Source: CAYPNP01 sp964412195
GTDB lineage: Bacteria > Acidobacteriota > JAAYUB01
Direction of reading: 5' to 3'
NCBI GenBank assembly: GCA_964412195.1
Contig: CAYPNP010000025.1
Coordinates: 1-64,000, forward strand
Length of the DNA: 64,000 nucleotides
The notes under the pieces were generated by a model. The model searched no databases and was not told the origin of the DNA. It was given only the letters and a program-made list of their open reading frames with translations. Position 1 is the first letter of the stretch. Every line of letters starts with the position of its first letter. Below are positions 34,666 to 43,857 of this stretch, piece by piece. The position numbers were made by a program, and so were the translations under genes.

Positions 34666-35078
34666 TTCACCGCCAAGGCGCCCAAGGCGCAAAGCAAACC
34701 AGGAATTCGATCTTTCAACGCAGATGAACGCTGATTGATTATGATCTATTATGATGAAAACAAAAGATTTAATCATAATCAATCATAAACAATCTGCGTT
34801 CATCTGCGTTGAATGATTGGATTGATTGCGAAATGAATCCCTTTCGTGTGATCCGTGTATTTCGTGGTTCTGCTTGCGGCTTGGACCAAGTCCCAGTCCC
34901 CAGATCCCATGTCCCCTCTCTGTGTTCTCTGTGCCTCTGTGGTGAATTCCTGGATTCCGGCTTGCGGCTTGGAACCTTCTGGCCTGAGTTCCTGAGTTCC
35001 ATATTCTGATTTCGGATTGCGGATTGCGGATTGAAAACCCAAGAGATTTCTTTGTGTCCTTTGTGCCTTTGTGGTGAA
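34666..35078. repeat. Composite palindromic repeat region after wecC
   Basis: CACCGCCAAGGCGCCCAAGG (about 34668-34690) is followed by a palindrome around 34715-34815 (TCAACGCAGATGAACGCTGATT inverted to CAATCTGCGTTCATCTGCGTTGA, described here by position). Then come GTGTGATCCGTG, CTCTGTGTTCTCTGTGCC, CCTGAGTTCCTGAGTTCC, GCGGATT heptamers and TTTGTGTCCTTTGTGCC. The GTG start of the next gene (35071) is in the last module. No other gene is supported in these ~420 bases. Confidence 0.8.
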
Positions 35079-36177
35079 TTCAATCTCCCCTGAATTTGAC
35101 TTGCTCTGCCGGTTGCTGCCGGTGCATTTCCGCGGGGACATGCCATGGCCCGAAGGCTGGGGCGCGGTCGATCCCGCGGCCTTCCGCCGGTTCGTGGCGG
35201 AAACCCGGGTGGCTCCCCACGCCTTTCACGCCTGGGAGCATGCGCCGGCCTTGTGGGAAACGACCCCGTTCGACACCCGCGCCCGGATCGTCGCCTGGCA
35301 GGAGATCTTCCGTCACAATCAAGAGGCCCGTCTCGAGACTTGGAAGAAGTTGCTCGCTGCCCTTGCCGAAGCCGATGTGCCTGTCATCCCCCTGAAGGGA
35401 TTCACCCTATCGAAACACATATACGGAGATCTCCATCGTCGCCTTTCTTGCGATTTCGATTATTTCATTCGTCGTCAGGATATTCGACGAGTGAACTCCT
35501 TGCTGGCACACGAGGGGTTTGCCTGCCAAAGCTGGCTCGGGGCGCAGCGTCATGGGGAGGCCTGCTGGATCCGCCCGGGTGATCCGGCCGACAACTTGGA
35601 TATCCACTGGGCGCTGCTTCCACCTTGGGCATCTCGTTGGCAGGACACGACGGCAATCTGGGCGGCAGCACATCGGAGCGAGACCGACGGCATTCCTCAC
35701 CTGCAGTTTGCTCCGGAGGATTTCGCGTGGTTTGTCCTCTTGAATTACGCCCGCGACGTGGGGACGCCGAACCTTCGGGGTTGCGTCGAATCCCTGGAGT
35801 GCTTGAGCCTGCTTCCTCCCGCGGCTCGGTCCAATTTCCTCCAACGGGTGCGTCAAGAGAGGATGTATCCGGCGCTCGATGTTCTTCTTCGCTTTCGAGG
35901 TCGCTTTTTTCCCGCGACGGAAATTGGTTGGCTGACTGGGCCGGGTCGGGATCCAGATGTGCGGAGTATGCACTGGCGGGTGTCCGAAAAATGGCACCTG
36001 CGATCGAAGTCCATGCCACGGCTGGCTCAGGAATTTCTTCGACTTCTTCTGATTGGAGGCTGGAAACGGGCGCTGCCCTGGCTGGGGTATAAATGCTACT
36101 GCCTGGTGAGGCTCGCCCGAGCAAAATGCGAGAGAAGGGAGAAGATGGATCATTCAGTGAGGATGGCCGCTGTATGA
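35071..36177 (+). CDS. Nucleotidyltransferase-family protein (PF14907-like)
   Basis: A 368-residue protein of the uncharacterised nucleotidyltransferase family often found in glycan loci. The active-site pattern is PLKG (107-110) followed by DFD (128-130) in LHRRLSCDFDYFIRR. NLDIHWALLP and FAWFVLLNYARD are also family-like. The substrate is unknown. The initiating GTG at 35071 (or 35074) lies in the end of a repeat tract, and no later start keeps the conserved N-terminal helix, so initiation from the repeat is likely. Its stop overlaps the next ATG (ATGA at 36174), indicating an operon with the WecA-like gene. Confidence 0.8.
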   Translation: MVNSISPEFDLLCRLLPVHFRGDMPWPEGWGAVDPAAFRRFVAETRVAPHAFHAWEHAPALWETTPFDTRARIVAWQEIFRHNQEARLETWKKLLAALAEADVPVIPLKGFTLSKHIYGDLHRRLSCDFDYFIRRQDIRRVNSLLAHEGFACQSWLGAQRHGEACWIRPGDPADNLDIHWALLPPWASRWQDTTAIWAAAHRSETDGIPHLQFAPEDFAWFVLLNYARDVGTPNLRGCVESLECLSLLPPAARSNFLQRVRQERMYPALDVLLRFRGRFFPATEIGWLTGPGRDPDVRSMHWRVSEKWHLRSKSMPRLAQEFLRLLLIGGWKRALPWLGYKCYCLVRLARAKCERREKMDHSVRMAAV

Positions 36178-37772
36178 AGACGTATCTCGCTCTCTTCGCC
36201 CTGGCCTCGGTCGCCAGCCTCGTGCTGACGCCGGTCATGATCCGCGTCTGCCGGCGTTTCGGATGGGAGGACCGGCCCGGCGGCCGAAAGCTGCACCTGC
36301 AGGCGGTGCCCCGCATGGGCGGCGTGGCCGTGGTGGCGGCATTTGTGGGCACGCTGGTTGTGATGTTCCTCTACGACAACGCCGTCACGCGCGTCTTTCT
36401 CGAAATCGTCCCGAAAGTGGTGCGCATCCTGGGCCCGGCCCTGATCGTTGCGGCCCTGGGGGTGGCCGACGACCTGTGTGGCATTCGGGCCCGCACCAAG
36501 TTCCTTGTGCAGATCCTGGCCGCCTGCGTTCTGGTGGGACTGGGCTTCCGGATCGAGGCGGTCCACCTTCCGCTGCTGGGCCTGGTGCACCTCGGTGTCG
36601 CCGGTGCGTTGCTGGTGACCGTGTTCTGGGTGGTGGCGGTCACCAACGCGTTCAACTTCATCGACGGGATGGACGGGTTGGCGTCCGGGATCGCGCTGTT
36701 CGTGTCGCTCTCGGTCCTGGCCATGGCGGCGGTGACGGGCACCACCGAGGTGCTTGTGCTTGCGGTGCCGCTGGCCGGGGCGCTGGCGGGCTTCCTGCCG
36801 TTCAATTGGCATCCGGCCCGGATCTTCCTGGGCGACGGCGGAAGCTACTTCCTCGGCTTCGTGCTGAGCGCGCTCGCCATCATGAGTTCAACCAAGTCTT
36901 CAACCCTGCTGTCTGTCGCCGTGCCCATCGCCTTGTTGGGGATCCCCTTGATGGACACGACGCTGGCCGTGGCGCGCCGGTTCCTCAGGGGACAGCCTCT
37001 GTTCGAGTCGGACGGAGAGCACATCCACCACCGCCTGCTCCGCTTCGGGCTGCGCCAGCGCGTGGCGGTGCTGATGCTCTACGGCCTGACGGTGGCGCTG
37101 GCCGGCCTGGCCATGCTGGGAATGTTGGCCGGTCCTCAAAGGATGGCCTTGGTGATCCCCCTCGGCATAGGCCTTCTGGCTGTTCTGGTGGTGCGGCGTC
37201 TGGGTTACGAGGAGTTCGACGAACTGTGGGACATGGTGCGCAAGGCCGCCCGCTTCCAGCGCCACGTGATCGCCAACCAGGTGCGGATCCGCCGCTTCGT
37301 GCAAGAAATGCGCACCGCAGCCACCCCAGCGAACTTGTTCGCTCTGCTGGAGCAGTTTCTGTACGAAACCGGCTTCGACGCCTGCCACCTCGAGTTCTGG
37401 TCCACTCCCCAGCCTTTCACCACAAAGGCACAAAGTACACAAAGGGATTTCCAGGGTTCCAATCCGCAATCCGCAATCCAAAATTCGCAATTGAATAATC
37501 CGCAATTGGTTTGGTCTTGGGGTTCTGATCCCACTTCCTCGGTCGATTCCGGCAAGAGTTGGCGCCTGCGGATCCCCCTGGTGGGTCCGGAAGACACCCA
37601 CTTGGGCTTCATCTATCTGGTGCGTCGGCTGGAGCGGGAGCGGGTGCTCTTCCAGACGGCCTCGCTTCTGGAAACCTTTTCCGCCCACTTCCCGGCTCGG
37701 CTGGCTTCATTCCCACAAAATGTTCTGTCGGAATATCTTCAATTGGTTAGCACCTTGAAATTTGGTAATTAA
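36174..37772 (+). CDS. WecA/MraY-family polyprenyl-phosphate sugar-1-phosphate transferase with C-terminal soluble domain
   Basis: The enzyme starts glycan assembly by putting a GlcNAc- or related sugar-1-phosphate on undecaprenyl phosphate. About ten membrane helices occupy residues 1-345. Family motifs are KLHLQAVPRMGG, NAFNFIDGMDGLASG, FLGDGGSYFLGF and HIHHRLLRFGL. The soluble tail from ~355 is less conserved. In it, residues ~413-445 come from repeat modules (37412-37508). The tail resumes WRLRIPLVGPEDTHLGF, which is typical of this extended form, so the tract is a true insertion. I chose the ATG at 36174. The AT-rich glycan genes begin after it. Confidence 0.9.
   Translation: MKTYLALFALASVASLVLTPVMIRVCRRFGWEDRPGGRKLHLQAVPRMGGVAVVAAFVGTLVVMFLYDNAVTRVFLEIVPKVVRILGPALIVAALGVADDLCGIRARTKFLVQILAACVLVGLGFRIEAVHLPLLGLVHLGVAGALLVTVFWVVAVTNAFNFIDGMDGLASGIALFVSLSVLAMAAVTGTTEVLVLAVPLAGALAGFLPFNWHPARIFLGDGGSYFLGFVLSALAIMSSTKSSTLLSVAVPIALLGIPLMDTTLAVARRFLRGQPLFESDGEHIHHRLLRFGLRQRVAVLMLYGLTVALAGLAMLGMLAGPQRMALVIPLGIGLLAVLVVRRLGYEEFDELWDMVRKAARFQRHVIANQVRIRRFVQEMRTAATPANLFALLEQFLYETGFDACHLEFWSTPQPFTTKAQSTQRDFQGSNPQSAIQNSQLNNPQLVWSWGSDPTSSVDSGKSWRLRIPLVGPEDTHLGFIYLVRRLERERVLFQTASLLETFSAHFPARLASFPQNVLSEYLQLVSTLKFGN
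37412..37508. repeat. In-frame repeat tract inside the WecA-like gene
   Basis: A CACCACAAAGGCACAAAG unit (about 37419-37445) is followed by CAATCCGCAATCCGCAAT and AATTCGCAATTG units. Translated it reads FTTKAQSTQRD and NPQSAIQNSQ. The orientation relative to coding is the same as in the other in-gene tracts. Confidence 0.88.
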
Positions 37773-37801
37773 AATCATATGTCCCAAAGAGGTTGTAAGA
37801 G

Positions 37802-38515
37802 ATGAAAGCAGTCATACTTGCTGGTGGTTTAGGGGAACGCCTCCGCCCCTTTACGCAGATCATTCCAAAACCCTTATTGCCCTTGGGGGATAAAGCTCTC
37901 TTGGAAATCCAGATCGAGCACTTGAGGCAGAATGGATTTGATAGGATTTACTTGGCGACGAATTATAAATCCGATTACTTCAAGGCTTATCTTGGAGACG
38001 GTCAGAAGTACGGAGTCCAGCTTCACTACAGCGAGGAGTCGAAACCTCTTGGAACCTGCGGGCCTATCACCCTGTTGAAAGAAGAATTGACCGAGCCATT
38101 TCTTTTGGTAAACGGCGATATCTTGACTAATGCGGATTTCCATACCATCTTTCAAGAAGCCCTGAAGGAAAATGAGTCCTTCCTGTCCATCGTCACAAAG
38201 ATCATTCTGACGCCTTTCCGATTCGGCAACGTGATCTCTGACGGCCACTACGTGACGGGAATCGAAGAAAAGCCAGACCTCCGATTTGAAATCCTCGCCG
38301 GGATCTACATAATGAAACCTGGCATTTTCCAGTTCGTCCCAGACGACACTTATTTCGGAATGGATCAGTTGATCAAGCTCATGCTGAAGAATGGGGCGCG
38401 AATTCATAAGCTGATCTTGAAAGATTACTGGATCGATATCGGGCAGGTGGATGATTATTCCGAGGCGGTCGATTTCTACAACAGGCATTTTAATCATGAA
38501 ACTACAAAACAGTAA
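37802..38515 (+). CDS. Sugar-1-phosphate nucleotidyltransferase (PtmE/RfbA-like)
   Basis: The 237-residue enzyme activates a sugar-1-phosphate to an NDP-sugar. The signature VILAGGLGERLRPFTQIIPK lies at residues 4-23, and LLVNGDILTN holds the metal-binding Asp near residue 106. The compact length without extra domains resembles the nucleotidyltransferase domain of PtmE, the GlcN-1-P guanylyltransferase of the legionaminate pathway; LegB and LegC follow, so this link is plausible, but other sugars are possible. It starts 29 bases after the WecA-like gene and overlaps the next gene by 20 bases. The AT content rises from here on. Confidence 0.87.
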   Translation: MKAVILAGGLGERLRPFTQIIPKPLLPLGDKALLEIQIEHLRQNGFDRIYLATNYKSDYFKAYLGDGQKYGVQLHYSEESKPLGTCGPITLLKEELTEPFLLVNGDILTNADFHTIFQEALKENESFLSIVTKIILTPFRFGNVISDGHYVTGIEEKPDLRFEILAGIYIMKPGIFQFVPDDTYFGMDQLIKLMLKNGARIHKLILKDYWIDIGQVDDYSEAVDFYNRHFNHETTKQ

Positions 38516-39494
38516 AGCTCTTGTCACCGGGGCCGCTGGCTTTATTGGGAGCCACCTCGTGGAAGCCCTTTACCAACAGGGCGCAAAGGTCCGGGCTTTT
38601 GTTAGGTATAATTCCAAGAATGACTGGGGCTGGCTGGAGCATCTCCCCGCCGATACTCTACGCGAGATTGAGGTGTTTCCTGGGGATCTCCGGGACGCGG
38701 GGACTGTCGAGCAGGCAATCCGTGGCATGGATTTCGTTTTTCACTTGGCTGCTTTAATTGGAATTCCCTATTCCTACATCGCACCGTCTTCGTATGTAGA
38801 GACCAATGTAAAGGGTACACTGAATGTGTTGGAGGCTGCCAAAATAGGACGGGTCGGCCGGCTGATTGTGACATCAACCTCCGAGGTGTATGGTACGGCA
38901 AGGTATGTCCCCATTAATGAGCAGCATCCACTTCAACCCCAATCTCCCTATTCGGCAACCAAGATCGCAGCGGACAGTCTGGCGGAAAGCTATTATCACA
39001 CTTACGGTCTTCCGGTCATCATCGCCAGGCCTTTCAATACTTATGGGCCGCGGCAGTCTGCCCGGGCGGTCATCCCCACCATTATCACCCAGCTATTAAG
39101 TGGACAGAATCAGCTACTCTTGGGCTCAGTCCACCCGACTCGAGATTTTAATTATGTCAGCGATACCGCAGCGGGTTTTATTGCGCTCGCCGAATGCGAT
39201 GATGCAGTGGGGCAGGTCGTCAACATCGGGTCCGGTTCCGAGGCGACCGTGCTTTCGATTGCTGAATTGATCATGGCTCAACTTGGTATTACTGCTGACA
39301 TCAATGTAGACGAGTCCCGTCAACGCCCTGAAAACAGTGAAGTGGATCGGCTGCTGTCCGACAACTCTCTATTGTGGAAATTGTGTGGTTGGGAATCCAG
39401 GGTCTCACTGGAGGAAGGGATTCGACGAACAATCGCATGGTTTTCTGACTCTCAAAATCTCCAGAAATACAAGGCCTCCAATTACAATGTCTGA
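38496..39494 (+). CDS. legB: NDP-GlcNAc 4,6-dehydratase, LegB-like
   Basis: This SDR enzyme removes water from an NDP-N-acetylglucosamine to give the 4-keto-6-deoxy sugar. TGAAGFIGSHLVEAL is the NAD-binding loop. The LegB-type text includes YNSKNDWGWLEHLP, LAALIGIPYSYIAPSSYV, TSTSEVYGTARYVPI, RPFNTYGPRQSARAVIP and GSVHPTRDFNYV. The catalytic triad is Ser/Thr of STSEVYG and Y-x3-K in YSATKIAAD. I chose the ATG at 38496, overlapping the preceding gene. The stop overlaps the aminotransferase start (39487). The product feeds LegC. Confidence 0.92.
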   Translation: MKLQNSKALVTGAAGFIGSHLVEALYQQGAKVRAFVRYNSKNDWGWLEHLPADTLREIEVFPGDLRDAGTVEQAIRGMDFVFHLAALIGIPYSYIAPSSYVETNVKGTLNVLEAAKIGRVGRLIVTSTSEVYGTARYVPINEQHPLQPQSPYSATKIAADSLAESYYHTYGLPVIIARPFNTYGPRQSARAVIPTIITQLLSGQNQLLLGSVHPTRDFNYVSDTAAGFIALAECDDAVGQVVNIGSGSEATVLSIAELIMAQLGITADINVDESRQRPENSEVDRLLSDNSLLWKLCGWESRVSLEEGIRRTIAWFSDSQNLQKYKASNYNV

Positions 39495-40662
39495 AAGCCA
39501 ATTTCCTCACGGCCGGATACCTCTTTCCGTGCCCGAGATATCCGGCAATGAATGGACCTACGTGAAAGAGTGCCTGGATTCGGGATGGGTTTCCTCGGTG
39601 GGGAGCTATGTCACCCGGTTCGAGGATTGTCTCAAGAGTTACGTCGGTACCGATTTTGCCATCGCCACGGTGAACGGGACAGCCGCGATTCACTTGAGCC
39701 TGCTCGCTCTGGGAGTCGGCCCGGAAGATGAGGTGATCGTTCCCTCGCTGACGTTCATCGCCCCGGTGAATTGCATCCGTTACTGCGGCGCATCCCCGGT
39801 TTTCATGGATTGTGATCCCGAGACGCTGTGCCTGGATGTCAACAAGGTGAAAGAATTTCTTCGTTCGGAATGCCGCCGTGGACGATCTGGAGAGGCGATC
39901 AATATCGCCACGGGAAAGCGAATCAAAGCCGCCTTACCCGTCCATGTGTTCGGCCACCCGGCTGATATGACACCGCTCCTGGAACTCGCGAAAGAATTTC
40001 ATTTTGAAGTGATCGAAGATGCCACCGAGAGCCTGGGGTCGGAGTACCGTGGAGCGAAAACTGGCTCCCTGGCCCGCATCGGCTGTTTCTCGTTCAACGG
40101 GAACAAGATCATCACCACCGGCGGCGGCGGCATGGTGGTCACCAGCGACGAGGCAGCGGCTTACAAGATCCGCCATTTGAGCACCCAGGCGAGAACTCAT
40201 CCACTCGAATACGACCACGACATGATCGGGTACAACTACCGCTTGACCAACATCCAGGCCGCGGTTGGATTGGCGCAGATGGAACGTTTGGACGAGTTCA
40301 TCGCCATCAAGCGGAACAACGCCGGGACGTATCGACATTTACTCGAAGGGATCAATTCGGTGGAAATGATGTGGGAACAACCATGGGCCAGGAGTAATTT
40401 CTGGTTCTACACGATCAGAATCAAAGGGGGGCAACGACAATCTCTGTGCAGCAGACTGCAGGCAAAAGGTGTCGAAACGCGTCCCCTGTGGAAGCCGATC
40501 CATTCACTCCCGATGTACCAATCCTGCGTTTCATACCGGACGGAGCACGTTGATGGAGTCTATCGCGATTGCCTGAATTTGCCGTGCAGCGTCCACCTTC
40601 GGCGGGAACAGATTGATTATATAACCGGTTGCATCAAAGAGAGCCTCGCCCATGAAGAATAA
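39487..40662 (+). CDS. legC: LegC-like PLP-dependent sugar aminotransferase
   Basis: The enzyme converts the 4-keto sugar made by LegB to a 4-amino-4,6-dideoxy sugar, with glutamate as donor and PLP. It belongs to the DegT/DnrJ/EryC1 family. IPLSVPEISGNEWTYVKECL at the start is typical of LegC. The PLP lysine is Lys207 in FNGNKIITTGGGG. The length of 391 residues is normal. The ATG at 39487 overlaps the stop of legB by 8 bases, and the open frame further upstream is in legB. The acetyltransferase gene begins 11 bases before its end. Confidence 0.92.
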   Translation: MSESQFPHGRIPLSVPEISGNEWTYVKECLDSGWVSSVGSYVTRFEDCLKSYVGTDFAIATVNGTAAIHLSLLALGVGPEDEVIVPSLTFIAPVNCIRYCGASPVFMDCDPETLCLDVNKVKEFLRSECRRGRSGEAINIATGKRIKAALPVHVFGHPADMTPLLELAKEFHFEVIEDATESLGSEYRGAKTGSLARIGCFSFNGNKIITTGGGGMVVTSDEAAAYKIRHLSTQARTHPLEYDHDMIGYNYRLTNIQAAVGLAQMERLDEFIAIKRNNAGTYRHLLEGINSVEMMWEQPWARSNFWFYTIRIKGGQRQSLCSRLQAKGVETRPLWKPIHSLPMYQSCVSYRTEHVDGVYRDCLNLPCSVHLRREQIDYITGCIKESLAHEE

Positions 40663-41281
40663 GATCGTCATCGTCGGCGGAGGTGGCCACGCGCGGGTCC
40701 TGATCGACCTGATCCGGGCTGCCGGTCAGTTCGACATCGTCGGCCTCACCGATCCGGACCTGCCGGTCGGGACGGTCGTCTCAGGCGTTCCGGTGTTGGG
40801 GGATGACGCCATGCTGACTGATCTGTACGCGCAGGGGGTTCGATACGGGGCAGTGGGTGTGGGCAGCGTGAAGGACAACTCTCTTCGACAGCGAATTTTC
40901 CATCGTCTGGAATCCATTGGATACTCAATTCCCGTACTATGCCATCCGTCCGCTTGGATCTCCTCAGAGGTGAAACTGGCGCGGGGGGCACAGATCCTGG
41001 TTCGGGCAATAGTTGAAACCCATGCATCGGTGGGAGTGAATACTATCATCAATACGGCCGTCGTGATCGGGCATGACTGCCAGATCGGCAACCATGTGCA
41101 TATAGCCTCCGGAACTGTGTTGAGCGGCGGTGTAATCGTTGAAGATGAAGCCTTTGTCGGTGCAGGATCTGTGATCATCCAACGGATCAAGATCGGGCGG
41201 AAGGCGGTGGTAGCCGCCGGTGCTGTCGTCATTCGCGATGTTTCCAGCCAATCGATAGTCAAAGGCGTCCCAGCTGTTTAG
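40652..41281 (+). CDS. NeuD/PglD-type sugar N/O-acetyltransferase
   Basis: The enzyme probably acetylates the 4-amino group of the sugar made by LegC, giving an NDP-2,4-diacetamido-trideoxyhexose (bacillosamine type). The N-terminal Rossmann-like part begins IVIVGGGGHARVLIDLI. The C-terminal part is a left-handed beta-helix of hexapeptides (ARGAQILVRAIVETHASVG onward) with the catalytic His in NTAVVIGHDCQIGNHVHIA. No LegI synthase, LegG or LegF is found, so the route appears to stop at the acetylated amino sugar. It overlaps legC. Confidence 0.87.
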   Translation: MKNKIVIVGGGGHARVLIDLIRAAGQFDIVGLTDPDLPVGTVVSGVPVLGDDAMLTDLYAQGVRYGAVGVGSVKDNSLRQRIFHRLESIGYSIPVLCHPSAWISSEVKLARGAQILVRAIVETHASVGVNTIINTAVVIGHDCQIGNHVHIASGTVLSGGVIVEDEAFVGAGSVIIQRIKIGRKAVVAAGAVVIRDVSSQSIVKGVPAV

Positions 41282-42599
41282 GAATATCTTTAAATTTAGC
41301 GAGCTGAAGAGAAACCTGGCCATCACCAGTGTCTCTAGCATCTTTCGATCCGCCTGCATACTGGCCCAGGGATTATTGGTAGCGAGATTTCTGGGCGCCA
41401 CAGCGTTCGGTTTCTTTTCCATCGCCTCATCCTTCATCTCTTTGGTGTTTGGCTTTTTCGATTTCAAGATCGCAGAATCCGTCATCAAGTTCATTCCCGA
41501 ACTGGAACAGAAACAATCCGAAGGGGCGGCGCGGGTCGCCACTTTTTTTTTCCTGGCTACCGAGGGTATCAAGGGGCTGTTGGCTTTTCTCGTTATTGTC
41601 GTGAGTGGTTATTTCATCGCTCGATATTTTTATAAAGAACCAATCCTTTTCGGCACCATGTCAATTCTGGCGATCGGCAATCTCTTCGCCATGCTCAATC
41701 CCACCCTGACCGCCTACTTGAGATTGGGGGGGTGGTTCAAGACAATCGCTGTTTATGATCTGGTTTATGGGGCGGTTTTTTTTCTTGGGACCACCGCGGT
41801 TGTTTACACGACGAGATCCCTGCACAGCCTGGTCTGGGCGTATGCGGTCGTGGGGGTGATGGGCGGATTAGCGAAAACGATCCTGTGTCTGGCTGTGCTT
41901 AGACCCGCAATCAAGCCACGTCAAACCGGGCATATGATCTGGCACTGGAAATCCTACGGTGTCGATTGGAAGAGGATCTTTCTATTCTCTTTTGATATCA
42001 ACGTATCCGCCACGTTCCGTTACATCGCCCGAAACCTGGATGTCCTGGTTTTGGGCAAGCTGGCACCCGTCAGCATGGTGGGATCGTATTCGTTGGCCAG
42101 GAAGATCGGGAACCTGTTCGCCTACCTGACAGATCCCGTTCCGATCGTGATTTACCCTGAAATGACGTGCCGGTGGGCTGAAGGCAAAATCCATCAGGTG
42201 ATCCGGATCTTTAAGCAGACGACGTACTATTCTGTGTTGGGATGCGTAGCCTTGTATCTGGTTGTTGCCAGCACGGCAAATTGGTTTGTCCCCCTTCTTT
42301 TCGGTTCAGGCTACTCCCGGATTGGCATACTCCTGTGGTTGTTTTTCCCGGGAGTGCTGTTCACGTCGGGTTTTTTCCTGATCTATCAATTTGTTATGAC
42401 GATCGGTAGAAGCCGATTGATCCTGTATGGCAGTATCATCAATCTTGTGGGGATTGTACTCCTCGTACCGATTCTGACAATCCTGTTTCAGGCATCGGGG
42501 ACGGCGGTTGCAGTTTCAATCGCGACTGTGTCGTCGTATGTCTATGTAATCGCCCGAATTCGTCCCGTCCTCGCCACCAGAGCGGGCAGTCAACCATAG
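41274..42599 (+). CDS. Wzx-type polysaccharide flippase
   Basis: A 441-residue protein with about twelve membrane helices that would flip lipid-linked repeat units to the periplasm. The MATE/MOP-like N-terminus LAITSVSSIFRSACILAQG is clearly coding but lies upstream of the first common start codon (TTG at 41376). In the same frame no ATG or GTG occurs after the stop at 41256-41258. The best candidate is CTG at 41274, with AAAGG eight bases before it and an overlap with the end of the acetyltransferase gene. TTG would remove the first helix. A frameshift in the assembly is the alternative. Confidence 0.85.
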   Translation: MFRNIFKFSELKRNLAITSVSSIFRSACILAQGLLVARFLGATAFGFFSIASSFISLVFGFFDFKIAESVIKFIPELEQKQSEGAARVATFFFLATEGIKGLLAFLVIVVSGYFIARYFYKEPILFGTMSILAIGNLFAMLNPTLTAYLRLGGWFKTIAVYDLVYGAVFFLGTTAVVYTTRSLHSLVWAYAVVGVMGGLAKTILCLAVLRPAIKPRQTGHMIWHWKSYGVDWKRIFLFSFDINVSATFRYIARNLDVLVLGKLAPVSMVGSYSLARKIGNLFAYLTDPVPIVIYPEMTCRWAEGKIHQVIRIFKQTTYYSVLGCVALYLVVASTANWFVPLLFGSGYSRIGILLWLFFPGVLFTSGFFLIYQFVMTIGRSRLILYGSIINLVGIVLLVPILTILFQASGTAVAVSIATVSSYVYVIARIRPVLATRAGSQP

Positions 42600-42606
42600 C
42601 CGGATT

Positions 42607-43842
42607 ATGGCAAACGAACGAAAGAATATCAAACTCGTCTACTTGTCACCCAGGGATCTCCTGAAGGCTCGGTCCGATCCTATCCACATCATGGCATCCT
42701 GCAAGGCGTTTGCGAAAGCTGGATTGGATGTGGAATTAGTAGCACCGTACTACTCCAGGCCGGAGAATATTCCGGAGGACCGAATCAATTCATTGTATGA
42801 AGTAACCTCGGATTCACGGTTCCAGGTCACTCATCTCCCGACCAAACTGGTGGATGATTCGAGTCCAATGATTGTGCGACTTCAGAAGCTCTTGCATTTT
42901 AGCTGGTATTTTTTCCGGCTACTTGTTGTCAGGAGGGAGCACGCCCGGTTCGAACGGTTGATCTTTTACTCAAAATGCCTGATCTCGTCACTTCCCATGC
43001 TGATGATGCGGCGATTGATTCGGGGAGAGCGAATCCTGACTGTGTTCGAGGCCGCATCCTATTCTGGAGGCTATTGGGAGAAGTGGATCCTGAATCGCTT
43101 CGACTACATCGTTGCGATCAATCCGGTGCTGAAGGACGACCTGGTCGATGTGCTGTCCTTTGATCCCGATAGGATTTTGATACCCCCATTGGGAGGTGTG
43201 GATAGTTCCTTCGAGGAAACTTTGAAAAAATCCCGGGAAGAAGCGAGGCGCATTTTACAACTGCCGGCCAATGATTTCGTTGTGCTATATTCCGGTAAGA
43301 TCTATTCCGGCACTGATTCGGAGATCACTCTCCTCCTCCAAGCAGCACAGTTATCGCCTTTTGCCGAGTTTTTCTTCACGGGTGGGAAGCCGGAAGCGAT
43401 CCAGTACTTTCGAGATCTGGCGCATTCCATGAACCTTCAAAACGTTCATTTTACTGGTTTTTTCGAGTCTTTGGAAAAGCCGCTGCTATTTATGAGAGCC
43501 GCCGACGTGCTTGTTAGCTACTATCCGAAATCAGTTCCAACCTTGAGATACATGATCCCAAATAAGATCGCCCAATATGCCCGTGCGGAGAGAGTGATCG
43601 TTTCGGCTCGATACCCCGCGATCGAATACATGCTCGGAGAGGATGGAGCAATTTTTGTGGAGCCAGAACGGCCTTCAGAATTGGCCGCTGTTTTAAAACA
43701 AATTATAGAGGGACAATATGATACGACTCTCATCTCCCGCAATGCCAAGATGAAAATGTCCCAGAACTCATATCAGAAGAGAACTGAAGTAATCCTGGAG
43801 TTTATACTGGCCAATAGTAAGATATCTCGCAAGTTACTTTAA
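42607..43842 (+). CDS. Glycosyltransferase family 4
   Basis: A 411-residue GT-B enzyme that adds a sugar to the lipid-linked glycan. The N-terminal Rossmann half starts KLVYLSPRDLLKARSDPIHI. The donor-binding half includes VVLYSGKIYSGTDSEITLLL near residue 220 and, later, FVEPERPSELAAVLKQII with the nearby Glu of the EX7E-type motif. It is not exactly the typical EX7E spacing, so the GT4 call is at family level. It starts 7 bases after the flippase. Donor and acceptor are unknown. Confidence 0.8.
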   Translation: MANERKNIKLVYLSPRDLLKARSDPIHIMASCKAFAKAGLDVELVAPYYSRPENIPEDRINSLYEVTSDSRFQVTHLPTKLVDDSSPMIVRLQKLLHFSWYFFRLLVVRREHARFERLIFYSKCLISSLPMLMMRRLIRGERILTVFEAASYSGGYWEKWILNRFDYIVAINPVLKDDLVDVLSFDPDRILIPPLGGVDSSFEETLKKSREEARRILQLPANDFVVLYSGKIYSGTDSEITLLLQAAQLSPFAEFFFTGGKPEAIQYFRDLAHSMNLQNVHFTGFFESLEKPLLFMRAADVLVSYYPKSVPTLRYMIPNKIAQYARAERVIVSARYPAIEYMLGEDGAIFVEPERPSELAAVLKQIIEGQYDTTLISRNAKMKMSQNSYQKRTEVILEFILANSKISRKLL

Positions 43843-43857
43843 ACTACTTAAACTCAT

